Below are positions 1-11,030 of a stretch of DNA of 64,000 nucleotides, one piece after another. The stretch comes from Isoetes taiwanensis (lineage: Eukaryota > Streptophyta > Lycopodiopsida > Isoetales > Isoetaceae). Position 1 is the first letter of the stretch, and the number at the start of each line of letters is the position of its first letter. The stretch lies in the NCBI GenBank assembly GCA_021234155.1, contig JAJEKV010000266.1:310001-374000 (forward strand). The letters run 5' to 3'. The notes beneath the pieces were generated by a model, which saw only the letters and a list, made by a program, of their open reading frames with translations, did not search any database and was not told the DNA's origin. Both the position numbers and the translations under genes were made by a program.

Positions 1-64
1 CTTCGTCTCTTTGATCATCGTTGGAAACCTAATTTTGTTGTTTAATATCTCTCGTAATCTTTAG

Positions 65-1853
65 GCCCTGGTTGCTCGTCTGTTGGTACCGGAGCATTTA
101 CTGAGCTTGGCCCTTTCTTTCCTGATAGCTCAGGCACTGGCTTGATACGAAATCATTATGCCTGGAACAGAGGTATGTGTTTCGCAGAAACATTCACTTC
201 ATAGCTAGTTTTATTGGTACTTCTTAATGTGATCTTCGCTGATCTTATTCTTTGCAGCCACTAATATTCTGTTTGTTGAATCACCTGCTGGAGTTGGTTG
301 GTCATATTCCAACCGGTCTGATGATTATTGGAGTTTCGATGATAATAAAACGGGTATGGAAATGTTATGCATTTATTTCGTTTGATTAATTATTCCTTTG
401 ATTTGCTTTTTTCCGTGATCATTTACAGCTGAAGACATGATTATTTTCTTGGTCAATTGGATGGAGAGATTTCCAGAGGTCCAAGATAGGGAATTTTTTC
501 TGTCAGGGGAGAGCTATGCAGGTAAACCATATGCAGTTGTATATGTTGGAATTTGGAATTTTGAGAACATTTTAGCTGATCTATTACACATAGGAACATG
601 TCACCTATCTTGCATTATGCAGGGCACTATGTACCCCAACTAGCTGCTGCAATTGTGAAATATTCTGAAGACCCCAAACATTTCTTCTTCAATCTGAAGG
701 GAATAATTGTATGTTGCACATGTGGAACCTAATTGCTTTCGTATGACCTTTTTAAATCTAGTATTTCTGCTCCTAATTGTGAATACTCTTAATGATTCAG
801 ATTGGCAATCCTTCTTTAAACCTAGCAATAGACAAGTGGTCGACATATCTTTTTCATTGGTCACATGGTTTAGTATCTGACAAGACATTTCAAGGCCTTT
901 CTAAATGGTGCAATTGGGAGACCCTAGAGGGCATTGAATGCGAACACTTTGTGGAGCAAGCGACAAGGGAGATTGGTCCTTACATAAATGGTTATGATGT
1001 TCTTGCAGACGTGTGCATTAATCCGATTAATCGTCAGATCATACTAATGAAGCAATTTGTGAGGCTTTTTTTTTTTGGCAAATCCTACGATATATATTGT
1101 GCATGCTTGATGCGTTATTTATTATATGCTGGATTTTGACAGATTATGGGAACCAAGTTTGAATTTAATGCTGATGCTTGTGTGTTTGAAGAAATGACGC
1201 ATTATTTGAACCTTCCTGAAGTTCAAAGAGCTCTTCATAGCAATACAACTGGACTACCATATCAATGGAAATTTTGTGAAGAGTATTGGTCTTCTTTATG
1301 CTTTAGTAGTGTCTTATAGAATCTTGTCATGCAGTATGATGATTTGTTCACTTGTTTATACTAGGGGCATCTTGCAATATGCAAAAAAAGACGCCCGAAA
1401 TGACATTATTCCAGTGATTGGTTTCCTTCTACAAAACGGCCTTCGAGTTTGGATCTACAGGTAGAGAAAGATCCTTTTCACTCTTTATTTTTGTTATTTA
1501 ACAATGATTGTTTTCTTCCTAAAATAGTGGGGATAATGATTCGGTTGTCCCTCTCATTGGCACGAGAAAAATTGTGAACATGATTGCATCAAATTTGAAA
1601 TTGAAGCCCACATTACAATATGCTGCGTGGTACCATCTCAAGCAGGTAAAACATATCAGGCTTGTAAGTCTATACAGCAGTGGATGACTTTGATTCTCTT
1701 TTTCAGGTTGGTGGATGGGCACAAGCTTATGGTAATTTGACATATGCAACCGTTAGAGGTGCATCACACATGGTGCCATATGGCCAACCTTCTAGAGGTT
1801 TGGCATTGTTTCAAAGCTTTTTAGAAGGAGTGCCGTTGCCTTCTAAACCTTGA
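65..1853 (+). CDS. Serine carboxypeptidase-like protein, 3' part of a multi-exon gene
   Basis: Secreted or vacuolar S10-family serine carboxypeptidase-like enzyme; family members remove C-terminal residues or act as acyltransferases. Nine exons can be chained through GT/AG sites: 65-172, 258-353, 429-521, 623-708, 801-1058, 1143 to about 1274, 1365-1460, 1528-1645 and 1707-1853. The product starts inside the oxyanion motif (GPGCSS), then has [11 protein letters not shown], the nucleophile motif GESYAG (Ser codon 512-514), GDNDSVVP (Asp) and GASHMVP (His codon 1767-1769). The end, FLEGVPLP plus a short tail and TGA, is typical of the family. Reading frame is open across all junctions, so the gene looks functional. 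The signal peptide and first exons lie outside the window. The exon 6/7 junction is the least certain. Closest by memory to the plant SCPL40-51 group, but the number cannot be fixed here. Confidence 0.9.
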
Positions 1854-3097
1854 CAAATGGATGTAATATTTTTAATGAAAAAATTCATTGACAATTCACT
1901 TGCATGTTGAAGATGTGCAGTTGTTGGGTCATTATGTAAAAACTAGCAGTAGGTAGGTAGGTGTGGGGCAAAGGGCTTGGGGCAATGGTTGGTTGGTTAC
2001 TGAAGAAGAGGACGGGAAAGAGGAGGGAGGACGGGAAAGAGGAGGGGATAGAAAGAGCGAAGAAAAGGGAAAAATATAGGAGGTTAAAGAAATAGGAAGA
2101 AGGAAGGTGGTGTTTTGCCTCATTGGAAGAGGTTAAAAGATTTATCATTAGCAGGGTTGCCTTAACCCGAGCTGCCGCCGATTTCTTGCAATTCTAGCTA
2201 TGCCACGTGTCATGCCACGTAAGCCAAAAAACATTCACGTTCGTAGGATCCCTTTATTTTCTCGTGATCAACGGATGGGGAAATTGAAACCCTGGGAAAA
2301 TAAGGCCTTATCATATCCGATGCGAAGCTTCAGAACCGCTGTGAAAAAATTGCAGAGATTTAAAAACTTGCGGTTGATGTCCCAAAGCTTGGGCGTTTGT
2401 TTGAAATTATATTTATTTAATAGGGCTCAATAAATTCGTCAAGATCGAGCAAGTTTTGAAGGATTCTCGCGAATCGAGCTCATCGAGATCTTACGAAAAT
2501 ACCGAGAAGATCTACAACAATAGGATTGCCTTCTACTCCATGATGATAGTTTTTCGAGTTTTTTTCATCTCTAGGTAGGATTGCCTTCTACTCCATGCAT
2601 AAATACATGCAGAGCTTATCACATACCTTAACACACTGCCCCTCAAGTTTATAGTGATCCAACGGCTCAGATCAATTTTGATCAGTGTGTTATTGGAGCT
2701 ATAACACACTGCTACTCCATAACACCCTAGGATGTTATGAAATGGACGGATCCAGATCGATTTTGATAATGATTGGATGGCCTAAAACTCTCGGGCGGTG
2801 TGTTAAGGAGATATGACGGCCCTCGGTGTTACTTCAAAAAATTTTGGGCCATCAAAATGGCTGCGCCACGACACCCCCGCCATTTTGATGGCCCTCAAAT
2901 TTTTTTTTTCAAGAACACCCTTGGCCTGTATGCTATCTACTCCTTATCACATACCTTATTTATGTTTTTTTTTTTAACTGAACCATTGGATTACAAAACC
3001 ATTAGATTGGCAAGTTTAAACAATGAATACACATACATGCATAAATACATGCGAGCTTCAATGCGCATTAAAAAATCTTCAATCTCATGACAGATCA
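1854..3097. other. Intergenic, no gene recognised
   Basis: Carboxypeptidase 3' UTR followed by non-coding sequence. At 1990-2110 there is a purine-rich stretch with a short tandem duplication (GAGGACGGGAAAGAGGAGGG repeated once). A 22-bp sequence with TTGCCTTCTACTCCATG occurs at about 2521 and 2576. A 36-bp direct repeat (2537-2572 and 3698-3733, starting TCCATGATGATAG) brackets about 1.1 kb and could be the trace of an insertion or a short-repeat recombination. ORFs here are short and show no family motif. Confidence 0.5.
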
Positions 3098-3510
3098 ACC
3101 GGGGAATGAACCAGCTGAAGATCCGCTCCAATCTGCCATCCGATTTAAACCGCTACACCGTGATCATAAGAACCAATAAAGAAGCAGATCAAACGGAAGC
3201 ACAAAATCACATGCAATCAAATCCGGAAGCACAAAAACGCATACGCAAAGCGATCCAGGAAGCAAAAGGAAAACAAAATCACATCCAAGCAAATCACGAA
3301 CGAAATTCCAAATAAAAAGTGAAGCAACAATTGAACCGCGCCGCAAACAACCCCACGGAAGGAAATCGAAATAAAAAGCCAAGCAAGAACCGAAACCATC
3401 CCTAAACCCAAAAATCAGATAAGAAGATATCGGCCGGGAGTTGAACCCGGCAAAACCCAAATCGGTGTCATCTCTCCTCCTCAACAAGTGCATCGCCGCC
3501 ATCGCTCACG
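3098..3510 (-). mobile_element. Candidate tRNA-derived SINE (B-box motif)
   Basis: Read on the minus strand, 3423-3439 gives CCGGGTTCAACTCCCGG, which is a tRNA T-arm stem-loop and contains the pol III B-box form GGTTCAACTCC. About 35 bases upstream on the same strand is an A-box-like GTTGAGGAGG. A complete tRNA cannot be folded because acceptor and anticodon arms are missing, so a tRNA-derived SINE head is the better reading. Ends, tail and target duplication are not resolved; the limits given are approximate. Confidence 0.35.
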
Positions 3511-3823
3511 CCCTCACGTCCAGATAAGGACAAGAAACCATCCTCTTCGTCCAACAAAAGCAACGCATGTGACGCCCATGCTTTTGCTAAAAAAAGACCA
3601 TTAGCCTCCCAAAAAAAAACCAAAACCAATCGTACGCCATTAAAAAAAAAACCCATACACCATTAAAAAAAACCCATATGATCTTTTGCGGACCTTATCC
3701 ATGATGATAGTTTTTCTTGTTTTTTTCATCTCTATACGCGTCTGATTTTTTGTTATTTTTTGTTCTCCGTTTGTTCCAATCCACGTGTCATATTTGTCAA
3801 TCCACGTGTCATATTTGTTTTTG

Positions 3824-5310
3824 CAGACCTTTGTTTGGAAGGCGATTGAGCTACATGATAAGTATCTACAATACGTGAGCGAATGCTTCGTCGATCATTC
3901 TCTTTTTTATAAGGTTTATATTTTCCTGGGTTGTTTATGCTTCAAATGAGAAACTGCCGTGACATAGTTTCAGTTCCAGTCAGAGCAAATATTTTGCATG
4001 GAAATTTGTGTATTGACAACTGGAGATTGCAGGCACTGAAAGAAGCATTTGAAGTGTTTTGCAACAAAGGAATTGCTGGAAGTACAAGTGCAGAGTTGCT
4101 TGCACATTTTTGTGATAACCTGTTAAAGAAGGGTGGATATGAGAAGCTTACTAATACCCTTAAAAAGGTTGATTACTGTGCATTATAGTGGTAGCCACTT
4201 TGTCCAAAAGCATGCTGATTAATTTTTACAGGATGTTAGGCTTCTTGCATATATCAGCAATAAAGATTTGTTTGTCGAGTTTTACAGGCAAGTTACTTTT
4301 ACATCTGCATGGTGGTGAGGTAATGCTTGCTTCTAACGTGGAAGATGATATAATGCAGGAAAAAACTTGCACACAGGCTTCTCTTTGATAAGAGTTCAAA
4401 TGATGATCATGAGCGGAGCATTTTACCAAGCTGAAACAAGGTTGTGGTGGACAGTTTACAAGCAAGATGGAGAGTATGGCATGTATTAGCCCACAATTGC
4501 TCACAGCACAAAGATTAGATATTTCCCCTTTTCTTATTGTTTTATATATTTGCATGTGACAGATTCAACCCTTCCAAGGGAAAACCAGACAAGTTTTGAG
4601 GACTACTTGGCTTCTAATGCAGAATCTAGTCCAGACATCGATATTACAGTGGCATTGTTGACAACTGGATTTTTGCCTAGACAAATCTTTGGATCATGCT
4701 TTACGATCTGAAATGGTATGTTACACTGGCATTGTGTGGAAACAAAGACTTGAAATATATTACATTATCCAATGTCTCTAGGTAAAATGTGTCGAGACAT
4801 TTAAGTTCTGTCAAACAAAGACAAAGCATTGGAAGCTAACTTGGATATACTAACTGGGAACATGTAACATAATTGGAAAGTTTGAACCCAAACAGATCGA
4901 GCTTATTGTTACCATCTACCAGGTATAATTTTTCATAGATAGTGTTAGGATCGGTAAGTTCCTTGTTGTCTTAAAGCCATCTTTACTCCCATAGAATGTG
5001 TACTATAAGCTGCAGTATTACTTCCTTTTCATTCATCAGAGAAGCTCAGTTATTCGGATATTAGGGGTACTTCCTTTTCACTCATCAGAGAAGCTCGGTT
5101 ATTTGGATATTAGGGGGCAGTTAAATCTCACTGATGAGGATGTGGTTAGGTTGCTGCCCTTGCTATCATATGCTAAATACAAGATACTGTTAAAGGTGCC
5201 AAATACGAAAATTGTTCGCCAAAATGATGTTTTCGAATTCACTGCAGACTTCTATATAAAAATAATGAAGGATAAGATACATGTCCAAGATAAAGGAAGG
5301 CCCTCGATTT
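3824..5310 (+). pseudogene. Cullin-1-like pseudogene with retained introns
   Basis: Remnant of a cullin, the scaffold of SCF-type ubiquitin ligases. Pieces in cullin order: 3824-3912 (IELHDKYLQYV then [12 protein letters not shown]), 4033-4169 ([30 protein letters not shown]), 4231-4287 (DVRLLAYISNKDLFVEFYR), 4362-4480 (KKLAHRLLFDKSSNDDHERS with a stop and frameshift after it), 4575-4680 ([21 protein letters not shown]), 4788-4920 (VKCVETFKF, a stop, then GKFEPKQIELIVTIYQ) and 5090-5310 (QLNLTDEDVVRLL, YAKYKIL, DVFEF). GT/AG-like junctions persist between pieces, so it arose by DNA duplication and not as a retrocopy. A 49-bp tandem duplication lies at 5021-5118. N-terminal cullin repeats and the C-terminal neddylation domain were not found. 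Confidence 0.85.
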
Positions 5311-5955
5311 GACTAGCAGAGATTAGTATTTACTGAAAAATCAATTGCAAGATGACCATATTCTGGCAGCCTATAATATCAATGCATAATATCAAATGCA
5401 GTAGCTCTTTCTGAGGCTTTTTTAGATCAGAGCTGTGCAGTCCTAATGGGAGTGTCCACTATTCAATAAGACATTGAAATGATATAGTAGTGGGAGGCCT
5501 GTCATTATGAAATTCACATTGCTGCTGTCAATTATCTAGCAAAGAAGTCCACAAGCAATGTAGGGCGAAATTATTTCTCTCTTTTAACAGAAAGGTCGCC
5601 ATTATTGCAGAGTATAGATATGTCATCGGAATCCCCTAAAGCAGTTTATCAACAATTTGACATGAAATCTTTGACAAGTTTACTATTGTAGAAGAATGCA
5701 TGGATCACCTTGCTGGTTGAGTTAAGAGAATCCCTTAAAACTGAGGTTGTAAGGTCAGATAATGTTTTTGTTCATATTTTTTGCTGAAAGAAGACCAGAT
5801 AAAGGGTTGACCAAGAACACCATAGACGGCCGCAGTTTCAATTAATATGGTTGTTTTCATTGTGGTTTGATCATTACTTCTAAATGGTAAACCGCTTGAG
5901 TGCGACATTGAATTACCCTAAGCATATGGGGCCACAAAAAATGGGGTTTGGCATT
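5311..5955. other. Intergenic, no gene recognised
   Basis: AT-rich sequence downstream of the cullin remnant. No coding region with recognisable motifs; the cullin winged-helix end would be expected here and was not seen. Confidence 0.5.
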
Positions 5956-6457
5956 GATAATACATCTTGTGATGGGATATACATTTGGTTGCAATCCCAT
6001 GTAGGTGACACTAGATCACTCATTATTGAATTACTCTTATTGATTATTAACCCGATGTTGGTGACACTAGATCACTCATTGGTGAATTACTCTTATTAAT
6101 GTGATTCTATGGTAATTGTAAAAATATTGCCTGATTGTTGACTTTAGAAACCAAGTAACTCCGCGTTGAACTATGAGATACTAGACTTGGATTGCCAACT
6201 TTATTTATGATAATACATCTTCTGATGTGATATACATTTGGTTGCAATCCCATGTAGGTGACAATAGATCACTCGTTGCTGAATATTCTTGTTGACTATT
6301 AAAGTGATGTACGTGACAGTAGATCATTCATTGCTCAATTACTCTTATTAATGTGATTTTACGATAATTGTAAATATTGCTTGATTGTTGACTTTAGAAA
6401 CGAAATAACTTCGCTTTGAACTATGATATACAAGACTTGATTGCCAGCTTTGTCTAT
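5956..6457. repeat. Imperfect tandem duplication, about 250 bp x 2
   Basis: Unit 1 (5956-6208) and unit 2 (6209-6457) both start GATAATACATCTT, continue through TTGGTTGCAATCCCATGTAG and TTGACTTTAGAAAC, and end before a third GATAAT at 6458. Each unit itself contains two related stretches around TAGATCACTCATT. No coding content. Confidence 0.8.
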
Positions 6458-7440
6458 GATAATGACAAAACTGATTAAAACCTATATTCACAACATGGGA
6501 TGGGAATTTCATCACATTTTCTAAATATATAAACAAACTTGCACCAGAATCTTGGCAAGCATAGGTCAAAGTCTTGGCAAGTTTAGGTCAAAGTTTTGGC
6601 AAGCTACTTGTGGCAAAAGTTATTCCAGGCCATAAGCCATGCAAAAGTGGTCCAAAATTGAGCTTCTATACATAAGTAGAGTTGGTTTTTATAGTCATCA
6701 ATATTAATTTCTCGTCACTAATCGAAGGCTTAAATTTTTTACCTTCATCTTGTTGACAATCTTTACCATTTTAAACATCAAAGCATACACCAAACCAAAA
6801 TGAAAGAGTAGGAACAATAGTTATAGGCACGTCAATAACCTAAAATATCAAAGACTATAAAATTACACCAAGCTAAAATGGGTAGGGACAATGCTTTTAG
6901 GCCCCATCCCCATCGAGATTCATACAACAGGTCACAACCTTGCATACCATTTGGCAATTGTTCATTAAAACTTTCAACATAGCCACCTACCATGTAGCTG
7001 AAATGGCTGACGAATTTGACCTTGCCAAAGTTATTTTCTTATCAAACTTGCCTAACTTGAGGTACAAGTATTCCTTGAATTCTAGCCCACGTCGCATGAC
7101 ACATCAACCAAAATCAAGTACGGTTGAATCACTTCCTCACTTTTGCTAAGTTCGACCTCATTAGTTGTCTAGATAATTAAGTTCCTTATGGCGCTCCTCA
7201 AGGGGTAAGAACTATAAGGTGTACCTATCCCTTTCCCAAGCTTGCCTTACTGCTAGTTTAATACTTATTTTCTTGTAATTACCATAGACTTTGGGTATTT
7301 AAATCATTATCTGGACACAAATGCTTTTTTGCAAGTGTCTCCACTCTGCATGTACATGGTTTGACCAATAAACATACTATATATACAAGTGTTTGTACTA
7401 CGAAGGACCACATGAGGCCGACCCTGCAATGTGGATGGTG
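6458..7440. other. Intergenic, no gene recognised
   Basis: AT-rich non-coding sequence. A short repeat of the word AGGTCAAAGT.TTGGCAAG occurs at 6560-6605. Nothing else identifiable. Confidence 0.5.
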
Positions 7441-8100
7441 GAAGATGCCCTTAGATTTTTAAGATTCTACAAGGATTCTCAAAGACTATTCCATAAATTC
7501 CTCACGCTTCTATGTAGATTCTCCTAGATTCATTCAAAATTTGTAAAGGTTCCTCTAGTTTCTCTTATATTCTCAACGATTTTATAAAGAATCCCTTCGA
7601 TTCTTCGAGATTCTCAAAGATTTTCATGAGATTCCCATAGATTCCTTAAGGTTCCTTTGAGATTCCCCTAGATTCTCCATGATTCACCTAGATTTTCCAT
7701 GATTCTATGTGAATTCTCTTTGATTCCTTTAGATTCTATAAAGATTCCTTTAAGTTTAAGATTTCATCAAGATTCCCCTCGATTACTAAAGATTTTATGA
7801 AGATTCCTTTAGATCCTACGAAGATTTCCTTAGCTTCTTCAAGATTCCATCAAGATTTCCCTAGAATCTCAAAGATTCCATTAAGACTCCTCTAGATTCT
7901 CAAAGATTCTCTCAAGATCGCATAAATTCCCTAAGATCTATGTAGATTCTCCTAGATTTTTTAAGATCCTAAGAAGATTCCCCTAGATTCTCAATTATTC
8001 TATAAAGATTCCCTTCGATTCCCTTAGATCCTCTCGAGATTCCCTAGATTCCTAAATATTGCCCCAAGATTCACTTACATTCCCCATGATTCTATGTAGA
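7441..8100. repeat. Degenerate AGATTC-rich simple repeat array
   Basis: About 650 bp built from imperfect repeats of AGATTC with the words TTCCCTTAGATTCT, TAGATTCTCAAAGATT and CATTAAGATTCCC in many variants. The period is irregular (roughly 10-25 bp). It lies directly left of the DUF7869-type element copy 1 and is not present left of copy 2, so it does not belong to the shared element. Confidence 0.75.
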
Positions 8101-8162
8101 CACATCATCCATTTGCTCTTCTACCAGCATTGCGGAATCATCTGGCACAACCGGACAACCGA

Positions 8163-8697
8163 TTAGAGCATCATAGCATCCAGACCATCGTTAAGGGCTT
8201 CCAGCTTTCGAAAAAGAGGGTCTGAGGCGGCCAAATCCCTTTCCATATTAGACATACCTCTTTTCAGGCTGTCCACAGTGCCAATATAGGTTTGATCTTT
8301 CTTCAGCTTCTCCAATGTCTCAACATAGTCCTCAGCCTGGAAGTTATTCATCACGTCATCCAGGTTATCCGGTATCACCAAGAGTTTTGTGACGTGCACG
8401 TCGGGGACAGTTCCAAAGGGTTCGCCCCTTTCGAAGTTTGATCGTTCCTGCTCTTCATCTCCTCCATGCTCTTCATCTCCCCCTTGCTCTTCATCTTTCT
8501 CCGGTGGTTAGCTTTTCCAGGTATGTGAGGAAGCTTTGAAGAAACCGTGTTCTTCTGTCATCATATTTGAAGGCCACGCTCCTCTTCTTCTGGATCAAAG
8601 CAACCCTCGAAAATGTCCCACAAGAAAAGAAGTCGAGCAAGTATCCATCTAGGGGGAGAAGCTGCTCTACAATATAGTAGGCAAAAGATGTCTTCAA
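8163..8697 (-). pseudogene. Conserved hypothetical minus-strand coding region in the DUF7869-type element
   Basis: Two minus-strand reading frames (8491-8697 upstream, 8163-8399 downstream) are joined by a low-complexity GAAGAGCATGGAGG-type stretch. The upstream part reads KTSFAYYIVEQLLPLDGYLL and then SCGTFSRVALIQKKRS. The downstream part reads HVTKLLVIPDNLDDVMNNF and then LEKLKKDQTYI. Both parts are kept in copy 2 around 58018-58440 with mostly silent or mild changes, though homology stops at about 8283, so the C-terminal end differs. I do not recognise the family. It could be a second element gene or a captured host fragment. Stop codons and a frame change make it unlikely to be expressed intact. 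Confidence 0.4.
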
Positions 8698-9162
8698 CTG
8701 CCCGAAAAGATCAGATCACCATCCATTGACATCCAGCGATATTTCATTCTAGACGTGAATATGGTCTTACAGCGCCTCCTGCATTTTTTTATCTTTCTCC
8801 TCGTCACCGAGGCTCCCATACATGCAGGATCTTGTGAGCTGAGGATTGCACACAAAGGAAGTTATCTTGAATTTCAAAATAACACCTGCAATCATTGTGC
8901 ACATGCAAGAGGTTTCTGGGTACAGCATGGCCATCCTTAGCCCGCCTAAATGCATATTTGAAATTACTGAAGACAGAGCAAGCCTCAGTACGACCAGAGC
9001 AGGAGGTATCACAAAGCCTCAGAGGGCGCACATTCGACTCTCATCGGACCTTTAACTAATAGCAGGCGCGGGCGCTTCAAATGGCACATTACTGCTGTGA
9101 GCTTGCATTTGTGCACAATTCACGCTAAGAACTTGTATTTAGATTAAGTTGTTTTGATGCAG
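8698..9162. other. Element-internal stretch, coding status unclear
   Basis: Both strands carry ORFs of 60-90 codons here and in the second copy at 58441-58894. The plus ORF (8755-8940) begins with a hydrophobic stretch like a signal peptide. The minus ORF (8767-9012) would read into the upstream end of the minus-strand coding region. Neither matches a family I know, and conservation between young copies cannot choose between them. Confidence 0.3.
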
Positions 9163-9403
9163 GCTTATGGTATGTTCAGATAATTTGCTGGATGATCGCG
9201 GAAGCAAGGTAGCAGTGTGGGGTGAGCTCGAGCCCATGGACCTTCTTCACTGCACTGCCATGGAGAAAGGAGACGCAAGAATTGCACTGGTTCAAGGCAT
9301 TCAGCCTGATGCCTTGTTGTTCAAGCCGATGGCGGAAGCAAATACACACGGAGAGGCAGCCGGTTCTGCAATTCAATGGCCCAATGACTATTTTCGGCAT
9401 GAG
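9163..9403 (+). CDS. Exon-like ORF of unknown function
   Basis: An 80-codon open stretch bounded by an acceptor-like TTTTGATGCAG (ending 9162) and a donor GTGAGT (9404). It reads DNLLDDRGSKVAVWGELEP, LVQGIQPDALLFKP and IQWPNDYF. The same piece is at 58895-59134 with splice-like borders kept; there a small CTG-adjacent change shifts the last dozen codons. Intron-like sequence on both sides suggests a host exon captured by the element or an accessory exon of the element gene. No family recognised and no start codon is required if it is internal. Confidence 0.4.
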
Positions 9404-9825
9404 GTGAGTCTTGTCATTGTGCCTTCCTTCAGTTTCTGGGTGTTATAGATGTTTGAATGCATAGGATTCTGGATAGAGGTTTTTGGATTCTTGTTCTATT
9501 GCTTGTTTCCTTGTTGAGCATACTTCAGCATCGAAAATCTATCTGCGTTGAGAGATATTGAGCAAAGGAACAAGCAATTGACGAGATTATCGAACAATTG
9601 TAAGTCTATAGAGCGTATTAGATGAATAGATGGCATTGGGTGAATAGATTAGATGAATAGATGCATTTTCAAGTCCCTCATCATGGATGCCTCTACCCAG
9701 ACAAAGCCTCTCCCCTTCGAAAATTTAAAGGAGAGTGGCTCTGATTGGGTAAAGGCATCCGCGACCCGACTTCTCGATGCGCGAAAAAAGAATGCTTACA
9801 CCCAGACTGAGCCTCTCCTCTCCTA
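9404..9825. other. Element-internal non-coding spacer
   Basis: Shared with copy 2 (59135-59560). It contains the repeated word AGATGAATAGATG and a C-rich stretch leading into the palindromic array. No gene seen. Confidence 0.5.
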
Positions 9826-10855
9826 AGTCCTAGAGTAGAGGGATCCAGTCTAAATGACTGCATTCTCGACCCACAAGTCGAGGAGTCGAGTATGCGACCA
9901 CCAAGACTGAGCCCCTATCCGCCTAAGTCCTGGAGTAGAAGGATCCAGTCTGGATGGTCGCATTCTCGACTCACGAGTCGAGAATGCACTTGACCACTGC
10001 AAACGTTATGGTAGAGGTAGAGGTGTAGCATTCTCGGCTCGTGAGTCGTGAATGCAGGGAGTGAGTGTGCTGCTGACTGGGTGAGCCATTCTCGACTTGT
10101 GAGTCAAGAATAGATTCAAGGAGTGCAATGAGGGTGTTGGGATGGCTAGGTGGCTGGGTGTAGTGAGGTCGGGTGTTGGGGTGGTTGGGTGAGCCATTCT
10201 CGACTCGTGAGTCAAGAAATCGAAGAGCAGTGAGGATGTTGGGATGGCTAGGTGAGATATTCTCGACTTGCAGAGCCGAGAATTATTCACCCAACCACTA
10301 ACACCCTCATGCCCACTCCGCGAAAGTTGAGAATGGACTCGGAGTGCATGAGGGTCTTTGGGGTGGTGGGTGAGCCACAGCCACCCCAACACCCTCATTG
10401 TATCGACTCACGAAGTCGAGAATGGACTCGAAGTGCAATGAGGATCTTTGGGGTGGTTTGGGTGAGCCATTCTCAACTCATGAAGTGAGAATGTACTCAA
10501 GGAGCAGTGAGGGCATTGGGATGGCTTAGTGAGACATTCTTGACTTGCGAGTCGAGAATGGACTCGAAGTGCAATGAGGGCGTTGGGGTGGCTGGATGAG
10601 CCATTCTCGAAGTGAGGGTGTTGGGATGGCTAGGTGAGGCATGCTCGACTGACGAGTTTGAGAATGGACTCGAAGAGTGCAATAAGGGTGTTAGGGTGGG
10701 CTGGGTGAGCTATTCTAATTTGAAGTGAGAATGGACTCGAGTGAGGGTGTTGGGGTGGCTGGGTGAGACATTCTCGACTCGCGAGTCGAGAATAAACTCG
10801 AGGAATGCAGTGAGGGTGTTGGGATGGCTAGGTAAGACATTCTCGACCGAGACAT
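9826..10855. repeat. Palindromic minisatellite A, copy 1
   Basis: About 15 imperfect units of 55-75 bp. Each contains a palindrome around TCTCGACTCGCGAGTCGAGA flanked by CAT/ATG, followed by a spacer with GACTCGAAGTGCAATGAGG and TGTTGGGGTGGCTGGGTGAG. The centre varies (TCGTGA, TTGCGA, CACGA) and some units keep only half of the palindrome. A matching array is at 59570-60620. The long ORFs crossing it are by-products of the repeat. Confidence 0.9.
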
Positions 10856-10917
10856 GACGCAATAGAAGATAGGGACGACCTCATTACAAATGTTTCATTA
10901 GGTAAAAATTGGAATCC

Positions 10918-11030
10918 TGGTCAGAAAAAACTATTTTTACTGTATAATTTAAGCTAGCAGGGGGCTTTAAGTGTAGAAAATAGTTCTAAGCCGAAAAATG
11001 TCAGGAATTCCACGTTTTTTTTTTTTTTTT
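10918..11030. repeat. Left copy of a ~97-bp target duplication plus T-run
   Basis: The sequence starting CTGGTCAGAAAAAACTATTT and ending GGAATTCCACG plus a T-run is repeated almost exactly at 21667-21794, bracketing the PLE. The other copy of the host element has this sequence once (about 60690-60800) with a shorter T-run and no PLE. It is therefore a duplication made at or after insertion. Confidence 0.8.

Noticed and set aside
1885-2148. Minus-strand ORFs downstream of the carboxypeptidase
   Set aside because: They follow a pyrimidine-rich strand, overlap in two frames and have no homology I recognise.
3423-3439. A functional tRNA gene at the T-arm motif
   Set aside because: Acceptor, D and anticodon arms cannot be formed with the surrounding sequence.
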